From NCBI GenBank assembly GCA_016929335.1, contig JAFGIY010000149.1, forward strand, positions 1-48,751: a stretch of DNA of 48,751 nt. The letters are read 5' to 3'. The stretch comes from Acidobacteriota bacterium. Lineage in GTDB: Bacteria; Acidobacteriota; UBA6911. Within the stretch, counting starts at the first letter, position 1. Each line of letters starts with the position of its first letter. Under the pieces are notes generated by a model. The model searched no databases and was not told the DNA's origin. It saw only the letters and a list, made by a program, of their open reading frames with translations. The position numbers and the translations under genes were made by a program. Positions 30,123-39,840 of this stretch are shown piece by piece.

Positions 30123-31550
30123 GTGATTGTATCGTCACAGTCGATATTTATGGAATTACTGGCGAGAGATGTTGAATCCGGAACCGGAGGGACGCTGGTG
30201 CATGGCTCCAGGGAGACCGCTTTCTCCCATGTGTCCATCGATACGCGTAGTTTGCAGAAAGGGGATGTTTTTTTTGCGATCCGGGGACCGAATCAGGACG
30301 GGCATCGGTTTATTCCGGACGCGCTATCCAGGGGCGCACTGGGAGTTGTTGCAGAACGCACATATGAATATCCCGGGGAGTTTCCCGCGGTGCTCGTCAA
30401 GGTCGATGATACGCACAAGGCTCTAAAGGATTTGGCAAGCACGGCAAGACGTCGCTGGTCCGGCACTCTGGCAGGCATTACGGGAAGCATGGGAAAAACA
30501 ACTGCAAGGATGTTTGTTGCTCAGATCCTGCAGAGCAAATACTGTGTTTATGAAACTCCGGGCAACTATAACAACCTGTTCGGACTCCCTCTCGCGCTGT
30601 TCGGGCTCGATCACAGACATGATTTTGGAATCTTTGAAATGGGAATGAGCGCTCTCGGAGAAATTGCTGAAATGTGCCGCATCGCCGCTCCAGCCATCGG
30701 CATTATCACCAACATCGCGCCCGTTCATCTGGAATTCTTCGACTCTATGGAAGAAATTGCGCAGGCCAAAGGAGAGCTGGCGGAAGCGCTTCCGCCTGAC
30801 GGAATGCTGATCTATAACGCCGACGATCGCCTGGTGAAGACCATTGCCGCCCGGTTTGCCGGCCGCAAAGTATCCTTCGGTTTTTCCGAGACTGCAGATG
30901 TTCAGGCCGCTCATGTGGAAATTGCCGGTACGGAGGAGACGCGGTTCGAGATCCGGTTCACGGGTACTGCCCGGCAGGCGACCGTTCCTTTCGCCGGCGC
31001 TCATTATGTCATGAACGCACTCCCTGCCGTTGCGATGGGTCTGCAGTTTCACATTGCACCGGATCAACTGCTGGAAAGCCTCGGGAAATTGCAGCAGGCC
31101 TCCATGCGCGGCCGGATTCTCCGCTTCAAAGAGGGTTTTACCGTAATCGATGATTCCTATAACTCCAATCCGCGCGCCCTCATGCAGATGATCGAGGTCC
31201 TGTGCGGGATGCCTTCCTTTAATCGCCGGATTCTTGTGGCGGGAGAAATGCTGGAGTTGGGAAAGGATTCCGATTCCCTGCACTTCGAATGCGGATCTTA
31301 CGCCGCAAGCCACGGAGTGGATATGGTCATCGGAGTCCGGGGATCGGCGCGCGAGATCGTCCGCGGCGCGCAGAATGCAGGCATGCCGGATTCGCAAGCC
31401 CGCTTTTTTGCCGATTCGAGTGCCGCCGCTTTCTTTGTAAGCGGCGAATTGCGGAAGGGTGATCTGATTCTCGTGAAAGGTTCGCGCGGTGTCCGTACGG
31501 AAAAAATCATCGAGGGTGTGCGATCCCGTTTTGGGCTTTTAGGCGAGTGA
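30123..31550 (+). CDS. murF: UDP-MurNAc-pentapeptide synthetase
   Basis: 475 residues. It adds D-Ala-D-Ala to UDP-MurNAc-tripeptide, the last cytoplasmic step before lipid I. The ATP loop is GSMGKTT at 121-127; the central ENxx-type GNYNNLFGLP segment and the VIDDSYNSNPRAL motif are typical of MurF. The start is GTG at 30123, with GGGAG five bases upstream. It is followed after 12 bases by murD, so the usual mraY is absent. Confidence 0.97.
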   Translation: MIVSSQSIFMELLARDVESGTGGTLVHGSRETAFSHVSIDTRSLQKGDVFFAIRGPNQDGHRFIPDALSRGALGVVAERTYEYPGEFPAVLVKVDDTHKALKDLASTARRRWSGTLAGITGSMGKTTARMFVAQILQSKYCVYETPGNYNNLFGLPLALFGLDHRHDFGIFEMGMSALGEIAEMCRIAAPAIGIITNIAPVHLEFFDSMEEIAQAKGELAEALPPDGMLIYNADDRLVKTIAARFAGRKVSFGFSETADVQAAHVEIAGTEETRFEIRFTGTARQATVPFAGAHYVMNALPAVAMGLQFHIAPDQLLESLGKLQQASMRGRILRFKEGFTVIDDSYNSNPRALMQMIEVLCGMPSFNRRILVAGEMLELGKDSDSLHFECGSYAASHGVDMVIGVRGSAREIVRGAQNAGMPDSQARFFADSSAAAFFVSGELRKGDLILVKGSRGVRTEKIIEGVRSRFGLLGE

Positions 31551-31562
31551 AACGCTGAAGCA

Positions 31563-32945
31563 ATGAAGATGGATTACGCGAGAAAAACAATACTGGTGGT
31601 TGGAGCCGCGAAAAGCGGACTGGCTTCGGCCCGCTTTCTGCTCGGCCGCGGTGCGCGCGTGGTCCTCACCGACACCAAAACCGGAGAGGCACTGGAAACC
31701 GACATAGCTCCACTGCGCGATCTCGCAGCGGATTCGGGCAGATTAACTCTGGAATTGGGCGGGCATCAGAACGCCAGTTTCACGGGATGCGATCTTGTAG
31801 TCGTCAGTCCGGGAGTCCCGCTCTCGCTGCCCTATTTAGATTTGAGCCGGAAAGCCGGAATACCGATTATTGCGGAAATTGAGCTTGCCTATCGCCACCT
31901 GAAGGGGAAGATCATCGGAATTACCGGATCGAACGGCAAAACCACTACGACAACTTTGGTCTCCGAGCTGCTCACAGGCGCCGGCATGAAAGGCCATGCA
32001 GCGGGAAACATCGGCACTCCCCTGATCGATTTTGCGGCGGACTCCTCGCCTGATGATTACTACGCGGTGGAGTTGTCCAGCTTTCAACTGGAAAGCATCG
32101 GCGATTTCCGCCCCTTTATCGGATCGATTCTGAATCTGACTCCGGATCATATGGATCGGTACAGCAGCTTCGAAGCTTATGTCGCGGCAAAGGAGCGCAT
32201 ATTCACGAATCAGTTGAAGACGGACTTCGCTGTTCTGAACGCCGATGATACCAGGACAGCAGCCATGAGGACGAAGGTGCGATCAAGGGCGGTGCTCTTC
32301 AGCCGTCTCATCGCCATTGAAGAGGGGGCTTTTGTCCGCAACGGCCGGGTTTTCTTCCGCGACTCGGAAGGCGAAAAGGATCTTTTCCCGGTCGGCGCGA
32401 TTGCGCTCAAGGGCGCCCATAACCTCGAAAACGTCCTTGCAGCCTGCGCCATGGTCATCCTCGCAGGAGCGCCTTCGGAAAGCCTTGAAGACAGTATCCG
32501 GAAATTCAAAGGCGTCGAGCATCGGATCGAGTGGGTATCCGACGTGGACGAAGTTCAGTATTTCAATGATTCCAAGGCTACCAATGTTGATGCGACGATC
32601 AAATCCCTGGAGGCTTTCCCCGGCAATATCCTCCTGATCATCGGAGGGCGGGACAAAGCCGGCGATTTCACGGCGCTCAGGTCCTTGGTCCGCGAACGGG
32701 TAAAACACCTGATTCTGATCGGCGAGGCTGCAGACAAGATACGGAAGGCGCTTTCCGGAACTGCGGAAACGAGTGAAGCACAATCCATGGAAGAAGCCGT
32801 ATCGATCTGCAGGAGCCTTGCACGCCGGGGAGACATTGTCTTGCTGGCTCCCGCTTGTGCGAGCTTCGACATGTTTCAGAACTATGAGCATCGTGGACGG
32901 GTATTCAAGGAAGCCGTTCGCAGGATTCGGCAACCTTTGGGATAG
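31563..32945 (+). CDS. murD: UDP-MurNAc-L-alanine:D-glutamate ligase
   Basis: 460 residues. It joins D-glutamate to UDP-MurNAc-L-Ala. The N-terminal Rossmann motif is VVGAAKSGLASARFL, the ATP loop is GSNGKTT at 122-128, and NDSKATNVDATIKSLE and LLAPACASFDMFQNYEHRG mark the C-terminal domain. It is directly downstream of murF and 67 bases before ftsW. Confidence 0.98.
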   Translation: MKMDYARKTILVVGAAKSGLASARFLLGRGARVVLTDTKTGEALETDIAPLRDLAADSGRLTLELGGHQNASFTGCDLVVVSPGVPLSLPYLDLSRKAGIPIIAEIELAYRHLKGKIIGITGSNGKTTTTTLVSELLTGAGMKGHAAGNIGTPLIDFAADSSPDDYYAVELSSFQLESIGDFRPFIGSILNLTPDHMDRYSSFEAYVAAKERIFTNQLKTDFAVLNADDTRTAAMRTKVRSRAVLFSRLIAIEEGAFVRNGRVFFRDSEGEKDLFPVGAIALKGAHNLENVLAACAMVILAGAPSESLEDSIRKFKGVEHRIEWVSDVDEVQYFNDSKATNVDATIKSLEAFPGNILLIIGGRDKAGDFTALRSLVRERVKHLILIGEAADKIRKALSGTAETSEAQSMEEAVSICRSLARRGDIVLLAPACASFDMFQNYEHRGRVFKEAVRRIRQPLG

Positions 32946-33012
32946 GCAGTTGAATTAAGCGGAGTCGATTGAATGGACCACGAATCCGGCATGTGTTTGG
33001 CAGGTTCGAGCA

Positions 33013-34125
33013 ATGGCATATAAACCAAGCGGCGATCGAATATTGTTTATCACGACCGGTCTTCTGACCATTTTCGGTCTCGTGATGGTATATAGCGCTT
33101 CTTCCGTGGTGGCTTCTTCGCAGCACGGAATGTCATCCTATTTTTTCCTGCGCCAGCTTCTGCACGCAGGTATCGGGTTTATCCTGTTGCTCATTCTGAT
33201 GAATGTCGACTATCACTTCTGGCAGAAGCCCAAGGTCATCCGGGTGCTGCTCATCATCTGCGGAATAGCACTGGTATTCGTTTTAACGCAACCAAAAATA
33301 AACGGAGCTCACCGCTGGCTGCGCTACGGCGGATTCCTATCCTTTCAACCCTCGGAGATCGCCAAACTGGTCCTATTGATGTACGTTGCCTCCTATCTGC
33401 AGAAATACGAGTGCGAGATCAACCAGCCCGTTCGCCGCCTGCTCCCCTTCGGGATAGTCATCGGGCTCTTTGCAGCCCTGATCGCCATCGAGCCGGATTT
33501 CGGACAGGCCATATGCCTCTGCATGATCACAGGCGTTCTGCTTTATGTCGCAGGCCTTTCCTGGCGCTACATCACAGGGGCAGCCTTATTGGCAATACCG
33601 GTGATCTATTTCTTCGTGATCCGGGTGCCGTTCCGGCTGGAGCGCATGAAATCATTCTTAAATCCGTTCCACGATCCGCTGGGATCCGGATGGCAGATCT
33701 CGCAGTCATTGACGGCTGTGGGAAGCGGCGGTCTCACGGGCCTCGGTCTTGGGGCGAGCAAGCAAAAGCTTTTCTTCCTCCCGGAGGCCAGCAGCGACTT
33801 TATTTTTGCCGTGATCGGCGAGGAGCTTGGGCTTATCGGTACGAGTCTGGTCGCCATTGCGTTTCTGGTCTTTTTTTATCGCGGGATGCGCATTATTCTC
33901 CGGTCGGAGGATCGTTTTGGGTTTTACCTCGGGCTGGGCATCACCCTCATGGTGGCATTGCAGGGATTTATCAACATATCCATGGTTCTTGCCATGATGC
34001 CTACAAAAGGAATTGCGCTGCCGTTCATAAGCCAGGGAGGGAGTTCCCTTTTATTGAATCTGCTCGCCGCAGGCGTGCTTTTAAATCTGTCTCATCACAA
34101 CAGGCCGGTTGAGGCAAACGAATAA
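33013..34125 (+). CDS. ftsW: Septal SEDS glycosyltransferase FtsW
   Basis: 370 residues, about ten membrane helices. FtsW polymerises lipid II into septal glycan with FtsI. Family marks: N-terminal [36 protein letters not shown] after helix 3, the large loop with PDFGQA-type context (EPDFGQAI), and the C-terminal [14 protein letters not shown]. Its stop is one base before the murC start. murG, usually next, is absent. Confidence 0.97.
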   Translation: MAYKPSGDRILFITTGLLTIFGLVMVYSASSVVASSQHGMSSYFFLRQLLHAGIGFILLLILMNVDYHFWQKPKVIRVLLIICGIALVFVLTQPKINGAHRWLRYGGFLSFQPSEIAKLVLLMYVASYLQKYECEINQPVRRLLPFGIVIGLFAALIAIEPDFGQAICLCMITGVLLYVAGLSWRYITGAALLAIPVIYFFVIRVPFRLERMKSFLNPFHDPLGSGWQISQSLTAVGSGGLTGLGLGASKQKLFFLPEASSDFIFAVIGEELGLIGTSLVAIAFLVFFYRGMRIILRSEDRFGFYLGLGITLMVALQGFINISMVLAMMPTKGIALPFISQGGSSLLLNLLAAGVLLNLSHHNRPVEANE

Positions 34126-34126
34126 T

Positions 34127-35488
34127 ATGTTCAGGAAGATTCAGAAGCTTCACTTTGTGGGAATCGGAGGGATTGGGATGAGCGGCATCGCCGAGCTTCT
34201 TCTCAATCTCGGGTATAAGGTTTCCGGGTCAGACCTCAAGCGCAGTTCCGTCACCGACCGGCTGGAAGCGCTCGGCGGAGAGATCCATATCGGCCACAGC
34301 GCCGGAAATGTCGAAGGAACCAATGTGGTCGTCATCTCCTCGGCCGTCCGCTCCGACAACGTTGAAGTGGCCGAAGCGAAGCGGCTTCAGATACCCGTCA
34401 TCCCGAGAGCGGAAATGCTCGCTGAACTCATGCGTTTGAAATACGGGGTAGCGATCGCCGGATCTCACGGCAAGACGACAACAACGTCCATGATCGCAAC
34501 CGTTCTGGTCAACGGCGGGTTTGATCCGACGGCCGTCATCGGCGGAAGACTGAATGCATTCGGAAGCAATGCCAAACTCGGCAAGGGTGATTTTCTCGTT
34601 GCGGAAGCGGATGAAAGCGACGGATCGTTTCTGAAACTCACCCCCACCATCGCCGTCGTCACCAATATTGACAGAGAGCATCTGGACCATTATGCGAATC
34701 TGGCGGAAATCCAGTCGGCGTTTGTGGCCTTCGTCAACAAGGTTCCATTTTATGGCGCCGCAATACTCTGCCTCGACGATCCGAATGTCCAGGCCATCAT
34801 CCCGCAAATCGAGCGCCGTATTATCACCTACGGGACCAGCAATCAGGCGGACCTGATCGCCTCGCACATCGAATTCAAGGATTTCGGCGCTTCCTGCGAG
34901 GTGCGGCATAAAGGCGATAGGCTGGGAATCCTTCGCCTGCGTGTGCCCGGCAATCACGGGATCCTGAATGCTCTCGCCGCAGTTGCTGCCGGACTGGAAC
35001 TGGAAATTCCCTTCGAGAAAATCGCCTCCGCGCTCGGCTCGTTTCAAAATGCGGACCGGAGATTCCAGATCAGGGGAGAGAAACAGAATATTCTGGTCGT
35101 TGATGACTACGGCCATCATCCGACGGAAATCCTCGCGACGCTCAGTGCGGCCCGCCATGCCTGCGACCGCAGGATCGTAACGGTATTTCAACCTCATCGG
35201 TATTCGCGGACCAAAGCACTGGAAGATGATTTTGCCCGTGCTTTCAACCATGCGAACATACTGATCGTTCTTCCTATTTATGCAGCCGGCGAAGAACAGA
35301 TACCCGGCGTAACGGCCGAAAGGCTTGTGGATAAGATCAAGCAATTCGGGCATCGCGATGTCTGCTATGCCCCGGATTTCTCGGAAACGCAAAGAATCCT
35401 GAAGAACAAGCTTCAGGATGGAGACCTCCTTCTCACTCTGGGAGCCGGAGACGTGTGGAAAGCGGGGGAGGAATTTTTAAACAGCTGA
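34127..35488 (+). CDS. murC: UDP-N-acetylmuramate:L-alanine ligase
   Basis: About 453 residues. It adds the first amino acid, L-alanine, to UDP-MurNAc. The Rossmann start is [16 protein letters not shown], the ATP loop is GSHGKTT at 112-118, and [10 protein letters not shown] and [12 protein letters not shown] mark the C-terminal domain. The start is ATG at 34127, one base after the ftsW stop; an in-frame ATG six codons upstream lies inside ftsW. murB and ddl do not follow. Confidence 0.98.
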   Translation: MFRKIQKLHFVGIGGIGMSGIAELLLNLGYKVSGSDLKRSSVTDRLEALGGEIHIGHSAGNVEGTNVVVISSAVRSDNVEVAEAKRLQIPVIPRAEMLAELMRLKYGVAIAGSHGKTTTTSMIATVLVNGGFDPTAVIGGRLNAFGSNAKLGKGDFLVAEADESDGSFLKLTPTIAVVTNIDREHLDHYANLAEIQSAFVAFVNKVPFYGAAILCLDDPNVQAIIPQIERRIITYGTSNQADLIASHIEFKDFGASCEVRHKGDRLGILRLRVPGNHGILNALAAVAAGLELEIPFEKIASALGSFQNADRRFQIRGEKQNILVVDDYGHHPTEILATLSAARHACDRRIVTVFQPHRYSRTKALEDDFARAFNHANILIVLPIYAAGEEQIPGVTAERLVDKIKQFGHRDVCYAPDFSETQRILKNKLQDGDLLLTLGAGDVWKAGEEFLNS

Positions 35489-35580
35489 ACGAGAGAGGCA
35501 GGAACGGAAGAGAGAAAAGTCACGCAGTCCTTTTCATTCTGTATCCTGTTTCTTGAATTCTGAATTCCGGTCACTGAACG

Positions 35581-36480
35581 ATGGAGATAAAGACCAACAG
35601 ATCGCGGGAAACAATAAACGCCAGGGTTGTCCCGCCCCCGGATAAAGCCAGGCTGGCACGCAAAAAAGCAGGCCGAAAACTCGGCAATAACCATATTGCC
35701 GGACGCCGATTTGTTACAGTGCTGAAGACTCTGGGCAAAGTCGGCGCCTTTCTGTTGCTCCTTGTCTTCATGCTGTCCATCTTTGTTTATTCCTTTACGT
35801 CCGAAAAATTCAATCTTCGCAAAGTCACAGTATATGGCTGCAAGGAGCTGGACCACCGGAATATCGAGAAAATCATCCGGCGTGATTTCCCCGAAAATAT
35901 CCTGCGCATTGACCTGCCCAAATTAAAGAAGCGGCTGGAAAAAGAAACATGGGCCAAGGAGATCGAAATCAGGCGCGTCCTGCCTTCGGATCTCATCATT
36001 TATGTACAGGAGCGTGTTCCCTCCGTCATTTTCGAGATGAACAACGAGCTGATGATCGCGGACAAAGACGGCATATTGCTCGGCCGGTATGAGCCAAGAT
36101 TCGGCAAACTGGACGTACCCGTCCTCAAGGGACTAATGGGAGAGGATGCCGAAAGCTATTGTCTTTATCAGGAAGAAAACACGGGGCGGATACAACAGGC
36201 GCTTTTCATGCTTTCGGAGATCGAATCCGGGCTGCCTCAACACACACAAAGGATCTCAGAGGTCGACGTATCCGACCGTGAAAACCTGAAGGTGCTGCTT
36301 GTAGACGATACGGCGGAATTGTATCTCGGCGAAAAGGATTACTTGAAACGTTTCCGCACATTTATAAACAACCTGAGCGAGTACCAGAAGCTGAAGATTC
36401 AATACGATGAATTTGCATCGATAGACATGCGCTATGACGGTCAGATCGTTTACCGCCCGAGGCGTGAGAACGCAGAATGA
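35581..36480 (+). CDS. ftsQ: Cell division protein FtsQ
   Basis: 299 residues. A basic cytoplasmic N-terminus of about 50 residues is followed by one membrane helix (VGAFLLLLVFMLSIFVYSF) and a POTRA domain (KFNLRKVTVYGCKELD), then the beta domain with LPSDLIIYVQERVPSVIF. FtsQ bridges early and late division proteins and binds FtsL/FtsB. Its slot between murC and ftsA supports the call. A 92-base spacer with weak word repeats (GAATTCTGAATTC) precedes it. Confidence 0.93.
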   Translation: MEIKTNRSRETINARVVPPPDKARLARKKAGRKLGNNHIAGRRFVTVLKTLGKVGAFLLLLVFMLSIFVYSFTSEKFNLRKVTVYGCKELDHRNIEKIIRRDFPENILRIDLPKLKKRLEKETWAKEIEIRRVLPSDLIIYVQERVPSVIFEMNNELMIADKDGILLGRYEPRFGKLDVPVLKGLMGEDAESYCLYQEENTGRIQQALFMLSEIESGLPQHTQRISEVDVSDRENLKVLLVDDTAELYLGEKDYLKRFRTFINNLSEYQKLKIQYDEFASIDMRYDGQIVYRPRRENAE

Positions 36481-36520
36481 CGCCATAGCTTCAGGATTTG
36501 ATAGTCAGAGGTCAAGACAG

Positions 36521-37750
36521 GTGAGTAAAAAGAACCGGATAATCTGTGGACTGGATGTTGGGACGACAAAGATCTGCATGATGATTGCCCGCGGGCGCCC
36601 CGACGGCAGTCTTGAGGTGCTCAGCACCGGCTATGCGAATTCCTCCGGATTGAAAAAGGGTGTCGTCGTGGACCTCGACGAAGCTGCCGCCTCCATACGG
36701 AAAGCGGCAGATGAAGCAGAGGGGAAATCGGGCGTATCGGTGGATTGGGTAACCATAGGCGCAGCCGGAGACCACTTTCAGGGCTTTAATTCTCACGGCG
36801 CCATTACCATCGAGGGGAATCACCAGGAGGTCACCGCCGAAGAAATGGCTCAGGTCATACGCGCCGCTCAATCGGTTCCTATTCCGCCGGATCGCGAGGT
36901 GATTCACGTTCTGCCGCAGGAATTTTTTCTGGACGATCATGGCGGCATCCAGAATCCCGTAGGACTCTTCGGTTCCCGTCTCGACGTGAACATCCACGTG
37001 GTAACCTGCCAGAGCTCACTGAATCAGAACCTGATCAACGCCGTGAACCGTGCGCAGATGCGCGTAAAGAAAGTGGTCCTGCAGCAGCTTGCCAGTGCGG
37101 AGGCGGTTCTCACCAGGGACGAGAAGGAACTCGGCACCGCCGTCATCGATATTGGCGGAGGGACCACCGACATTGCCGTGTTCATCAAAAACGCGGTTCA
37201 ATTCACGAAGGTCCTGCCGGTAGGAGGATCCCATTTTACGCGGGATCTGGCCGTAGGCCTGCAGACTCCTATGGAGGAAGCGGAGCGCATCAAAAAGGAA
37301 TCGGGCACGCTCCTGACGGAACGGATTCTTGAAGGAGAAACGGTTGTGGTCCCCGGCATGGGCACGCGTGCCGCGCGTTCCGTGCCGCGCATGGCGGTGT
37401 GTGAAATTCTCCGGGACCGTGCAGCGGAATTGTATGAGCTGGTGAAGGATCAGCTTTGGAAGGCAGTGGAAAACGAGCGCCTCATCGCGGGTATCGTTAT
37501 TACGGGCGGTGGGAGCATGCTCGACGGAATGCTGGAGCTTGCGGAAGAAACACTGGGAATGCCTGTCCGGCAGGGATTGCCTCTGGGTGTTCAGGGATTG
37601 ACCGAAGAGCTCTCGCATCCTGTATACGCCACTTCTATTGGACTTGCGCTATTCGGAGCGGAAGAGGCCGGCTACCGCAAGAGAAGCATTGGAAAAACAA
37701 ACGGGTCCCCCGGGCTGTTTAACAGAATTCTGTCGTGGGCCGGCAATTAG
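36521..37750 (+). CDS. ftsA: Cell division protein FtsA
   Basis: About 409 residues, actin-like ATPase that tethers FtsZ to the membrane. The phosphate loop is CGLDVGTTKIC near the N-terminus, and the second motif is AVIDIGGGTTDIAVF. The C-terminus ends in an amphipathic membrane-targeting helix (LFNRILSWAGN). The start is GTG at 36521, with GAGG about nine bases upstream; the longer frame overlapping ftsQ has no conservation. ftsZ follows after 26 bases. Confidence 0.97.
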   Translation: MSKKNRIICGLDVGTTKICMMIARGRPDGSLEVLSTGYANSSGLKKGVVVDLDEAAASIRKAADEAEGKSGVSVDWVTIGAAGDHFQGFNSHGAITIEGNHQEVTAEEMAQVIRAAQSVPIPPDREVIHVLPQEFFLDDHGGIQNPVGLFGSRLDVNIHVVTCQSSLNQNLINAVNRAQMRVKKVVLQQLASAEAVLTRDEKELGTAVIDIGGGTTDIAVFIKNAVQFTKVLPVGGSHFTRDLAVGLQTPMEEAERIKKESGTLLTERILEGETVVVPGMGTRAARSVPRMAVCEILRDRAAELYELVKDQLWKAVENERLIAGIVITGGGSMLDGMLELAEETLGMPVRQGLPLGVQGLTEELSHPVYATSIGLALFGAEEAGYRKRSIGKTNGSPGLFNRILSWAGN

Positions 37751-37776
37751 ACGCCGGTTTGAAAGAGGAGGAGTGA

Positions 37777-38931
37777 ATGCAAACGGAGAAACTGCGGTTT
37801 GAAGAGGAAACACTGAAATTCCGGTTTGACGATGATCGACAGGCCCCAGCAAAAATCAAGGTGCTGGGGGTGGGCGGCGCCGGAGGCAATGCCGTCAACC
37901 GCATGATTCAATCGAAGATCGGGGGAGTGGAATTCATCGCAGCCAATACCGATATCCAGGCGCTGAGGAATTCGATCGCTCCCATCAAGCTGCAGATAGG
38001 CGCCAAGCTTACAAACGGCCTTGGCTGTGGCGCCGTGCCTGAAAAGGGAAGGCAGGCAGCGCTCGAGGATACGGAACGGATCATAGAATTGCTGGATGGC
38101 GCGGATATGATTTTCGTCACCGCCGGCATGGGAGGCGGGACGGGAACCGGCGCAGCTCCCATCGTCGCCAGCCTGGCAACGGAATTGGGCGCCTTGACGG
38201 TCGGAGTGGTTACAAAGCCTTTTCACTTCGAAGGTAAAAAGCGAATGCTGCATGCGGAAGAAGGGATCAACGAGCTGAAAGAAGTAGTCGATACCCTGAT
38301 AACGATTCCGAACGAAAGACTGCTCGACGCCATGGGCCCGGAAGCTCTGCTGGAAGATTCCTTCCGCTATGCCGACGATGTGCTTTGCCAGGCTGTCCAG
38401 GGCATTTCGGACATCATCACAATGCCCGGGATTGTCAATGTAGACTTCGCCGACGTTCGCACCATCATGTCAGGCAAGGGTATGGCCCTGATGGGAACCG
38501 GAATGGCGGAGGGTCAAAACCGAGCCGTTGAAGCCGCTCAACGGGCAATTGCGAGTCCGCTGCTGGAAGAGACCTCCATCCGCGGAGCACGGGGCGTCCT
38601 CATCAACATTACTGCCAGCCGCGAGAGTCTGCGGCTTCATGAAGTCGATGCAGCAGCCAAGATTATTGAGGAAGTGGCCGGAGCAGAAGAAACGATTTTC
38701 GGTGCGGTCTACGATGAGAAAATGGGCGATCGCATCAAGATTACCGTCATTGCGACGGGATTCAACCAGAATGGCAACGAGCGCACGAAGGGCGCCGGCG
38801 AGCATATCCGTGCCGTCGGCAACGTGATTCCCCTCACCCCCTCCGATTCGAACAAGACGATTGATTATCAGCTCGCGTCCATTCGAGACAACCTGGACGA
38901 GCCTGCCTTCAGGCGCCGCCGGGCCGAGTAA
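37777..38931 (+). CDS. ftsZ: Cell division protein FtsZ
   Basis: 384 residues, tubulin-like GTPase forming the Z ring. The nucleotide motif is GGGTGTG at 119-125, with [13 protein letters not shown] near residue 31 and the T7 loop NVDFADVR. The linker is short and the C-terminal peptide LDEPAFRRR matches the site that binds FtsA and ZipA-type partners. A strong AGGAGG precedes the ATG, fitting high expression. It is the last dcw gene and is followed by a large hairpin. Confidence 0.99.
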   Translation: MQTEKLRFEEETLKFRFDDDRQAPAKIKVLGVGGAGGNAVNRMIQSKIGGVEFIAANTDIQALRNSIAPIKLQIGAKLTNGLGCGAVPEKGRQAALEDTERIIELLDGADMIFVTAGMGGGTGTGAAPIVASLATELGALTVGVVTKPFHFEGKKRMLHAEEGINELKEVVDTLITIPNERLLDAMGPEALLEDSFRYADDVLCQAVQGISDIITMPGIVNVDFADVRTIMSGKGMALMGTGMAEGQNRAVEAAQRAIASPLLEETSIRGARGVLINITASRESLRLHEVDAAAKIIEEVAGAEETIFGAVYDEKMGDRIKITVIATGFNQNGNERTKGAGEHIRAVGNVIPLTPSDSNKTIDYQLASIRDNLDEPAFRRRRAE

Positions 38932-38933
38932 CA

Positions 38934-39072
38934 CTGCCGGCGGTCTTTGGTCGGCGGTCTGCAGTGAGCAGTCGATAGTAAATCTCGACAGCGCGTGTCC
39001 TGCTTGAGATTCTGATAACACCGGTGCTAGCGACTGCTTACTGCAGACTGCCGACTGAAGGCTGCCGGCGGC
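38934..39072 (+). repeat. Word-palindrome after ftsZ
   Basis: The arms 38949-38974 and 39031-39056 pair over 26 bases. All three departures are G opposite T, tolerated as wobbles when the plus strand is RNA. Inside, AATCTC and GAGATT make a second stem, and CTGCCGGCGG words flank both ends. It lies between the convergent ends of ftsZ and the methyltransferase gene, so it could act as a transcript end, though no T-run follows. Confidence 0.8.
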
Positions 39073-39761
39073 TATTCCGCTTTCTTGTAGCTCACCGACA
39101 TTCCTGCCGAGCCCGGAATATCCAGAACGCTTGTATCAAGGTTGGCAAAGCTTCTTGCGTACTCAAGAAAACCGCCTCCGCTTCCGTAACCGCGTCGTGG
39201 TCCTCCTCTGCCGCGCCCTCCCCAGCCGGAATATTCCGAAACATTATGAGCGGCAAAACAACCGCCGACGGTGAGCTTCGGCAGGGCGGCCTTTAAATAG
39301 TTTTCATACCATTCTTTGTCGGCGTCGCAGAAAACAAAGTCGAAAGGTCCGGGAAGCGCAGGAACAATTTCGTGGGCATCGCCGAGCCGGGCGTCAACGA
39401 TTTTATCCAGACCGGCCTGTCGGAAGTAAGCCAGGGCTTCTTCGTAACGGCCGCGGTCAATTTCGATGGTGATAAGCTTTCCACCGGTCTTGGAAAGCGC
39501 CCAGGCGATCCAGAGCCCGGAATATCCGTTGGAAGTCCCGATTTCGAGCGCCTTCTTGTACCCATTCTTAATGATAATGTCGTACAGTGCCTTCCCGTCC
39601 GCCTCAGGAACATTCATCCCGCCCCAGGAACTGTGATGGCTTTCCAGGACTTTGCGAATGCGGGCATCGTCAGCAGCACTATCTGAAGCGGAGGGGCCCG
39701 CCGTAAAACCAGTAGCGAAAACAATACAGACTAAAGTCATGATCCACAACAGCTTGCCCAT
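39072..39761 (-). CDS. Exported class I O-methyltransferase-like protein
   Basis: About 229 residues. The SAM-binding motif I is ALEIGTSNGYSGLWIAWAL, followed by the acidic loop (TIEIDRGRYEEA) and FDFVFCDADKEWYENY, matching family 3 O-methyltransferases (catechol/caffeoyl-CoA type). Two oddities: an N-terminal signal-like stretch (GKLLWIMTLVCIVFATGFTAG) and a Gly/Arg-rich insertion (WGGRGRGGPRRGYGSGGG) near residues 182-200. The start at ATG 39761 is chosen because GAGGACTGAT precedes it. SAM is not known to be in the periplasm, so location and activity are uncertain. Confidence 0.7.
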   Translation of the reverse strand: MGKLLWIMTLVCIVFATGFTAGPSASDSAADDARIRKVLESHHSSWGGMNVPEADGKALYDIIIKNGYKKALEIGTSNGYSGLWIAWALSKTGGKLITIEIDRGRYEEALAYFRQAGLDKIVDARLGDAHEIVPALPGPFDFVFCDADKEWYENYLKAALPKLTVGGCFAAHNVSEYSGWGGRGRGGPRRGYGSGGGFLEYARSFANLDTSVLDIPGSAGMSVSYKKAE

Positions 39762-39780
39762 ATCAGTCCTCATAAAAAGC

Positions 39781-39822
39781 CGGCGGGCAGTTGGCAAAAT
39801 TGCAGCTGCCAGCTGCCCGCCG
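39781..39822. repeat. GCAGTTGGCA-type palindrome
   Basis: The 16-base arms 39781-39796 and 39807-39822 are complementary except for one G/T position, with a 10-base loop. The arms repeat GCAG(T/C)TGCCAG-like words. It lies between the Gly/Pro-rich gene and the methyltransferase gene, both on the minus strand. Confidence 0.75.
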
Positions 39823-39840
39823 CATAAATCAAACAGCCGC

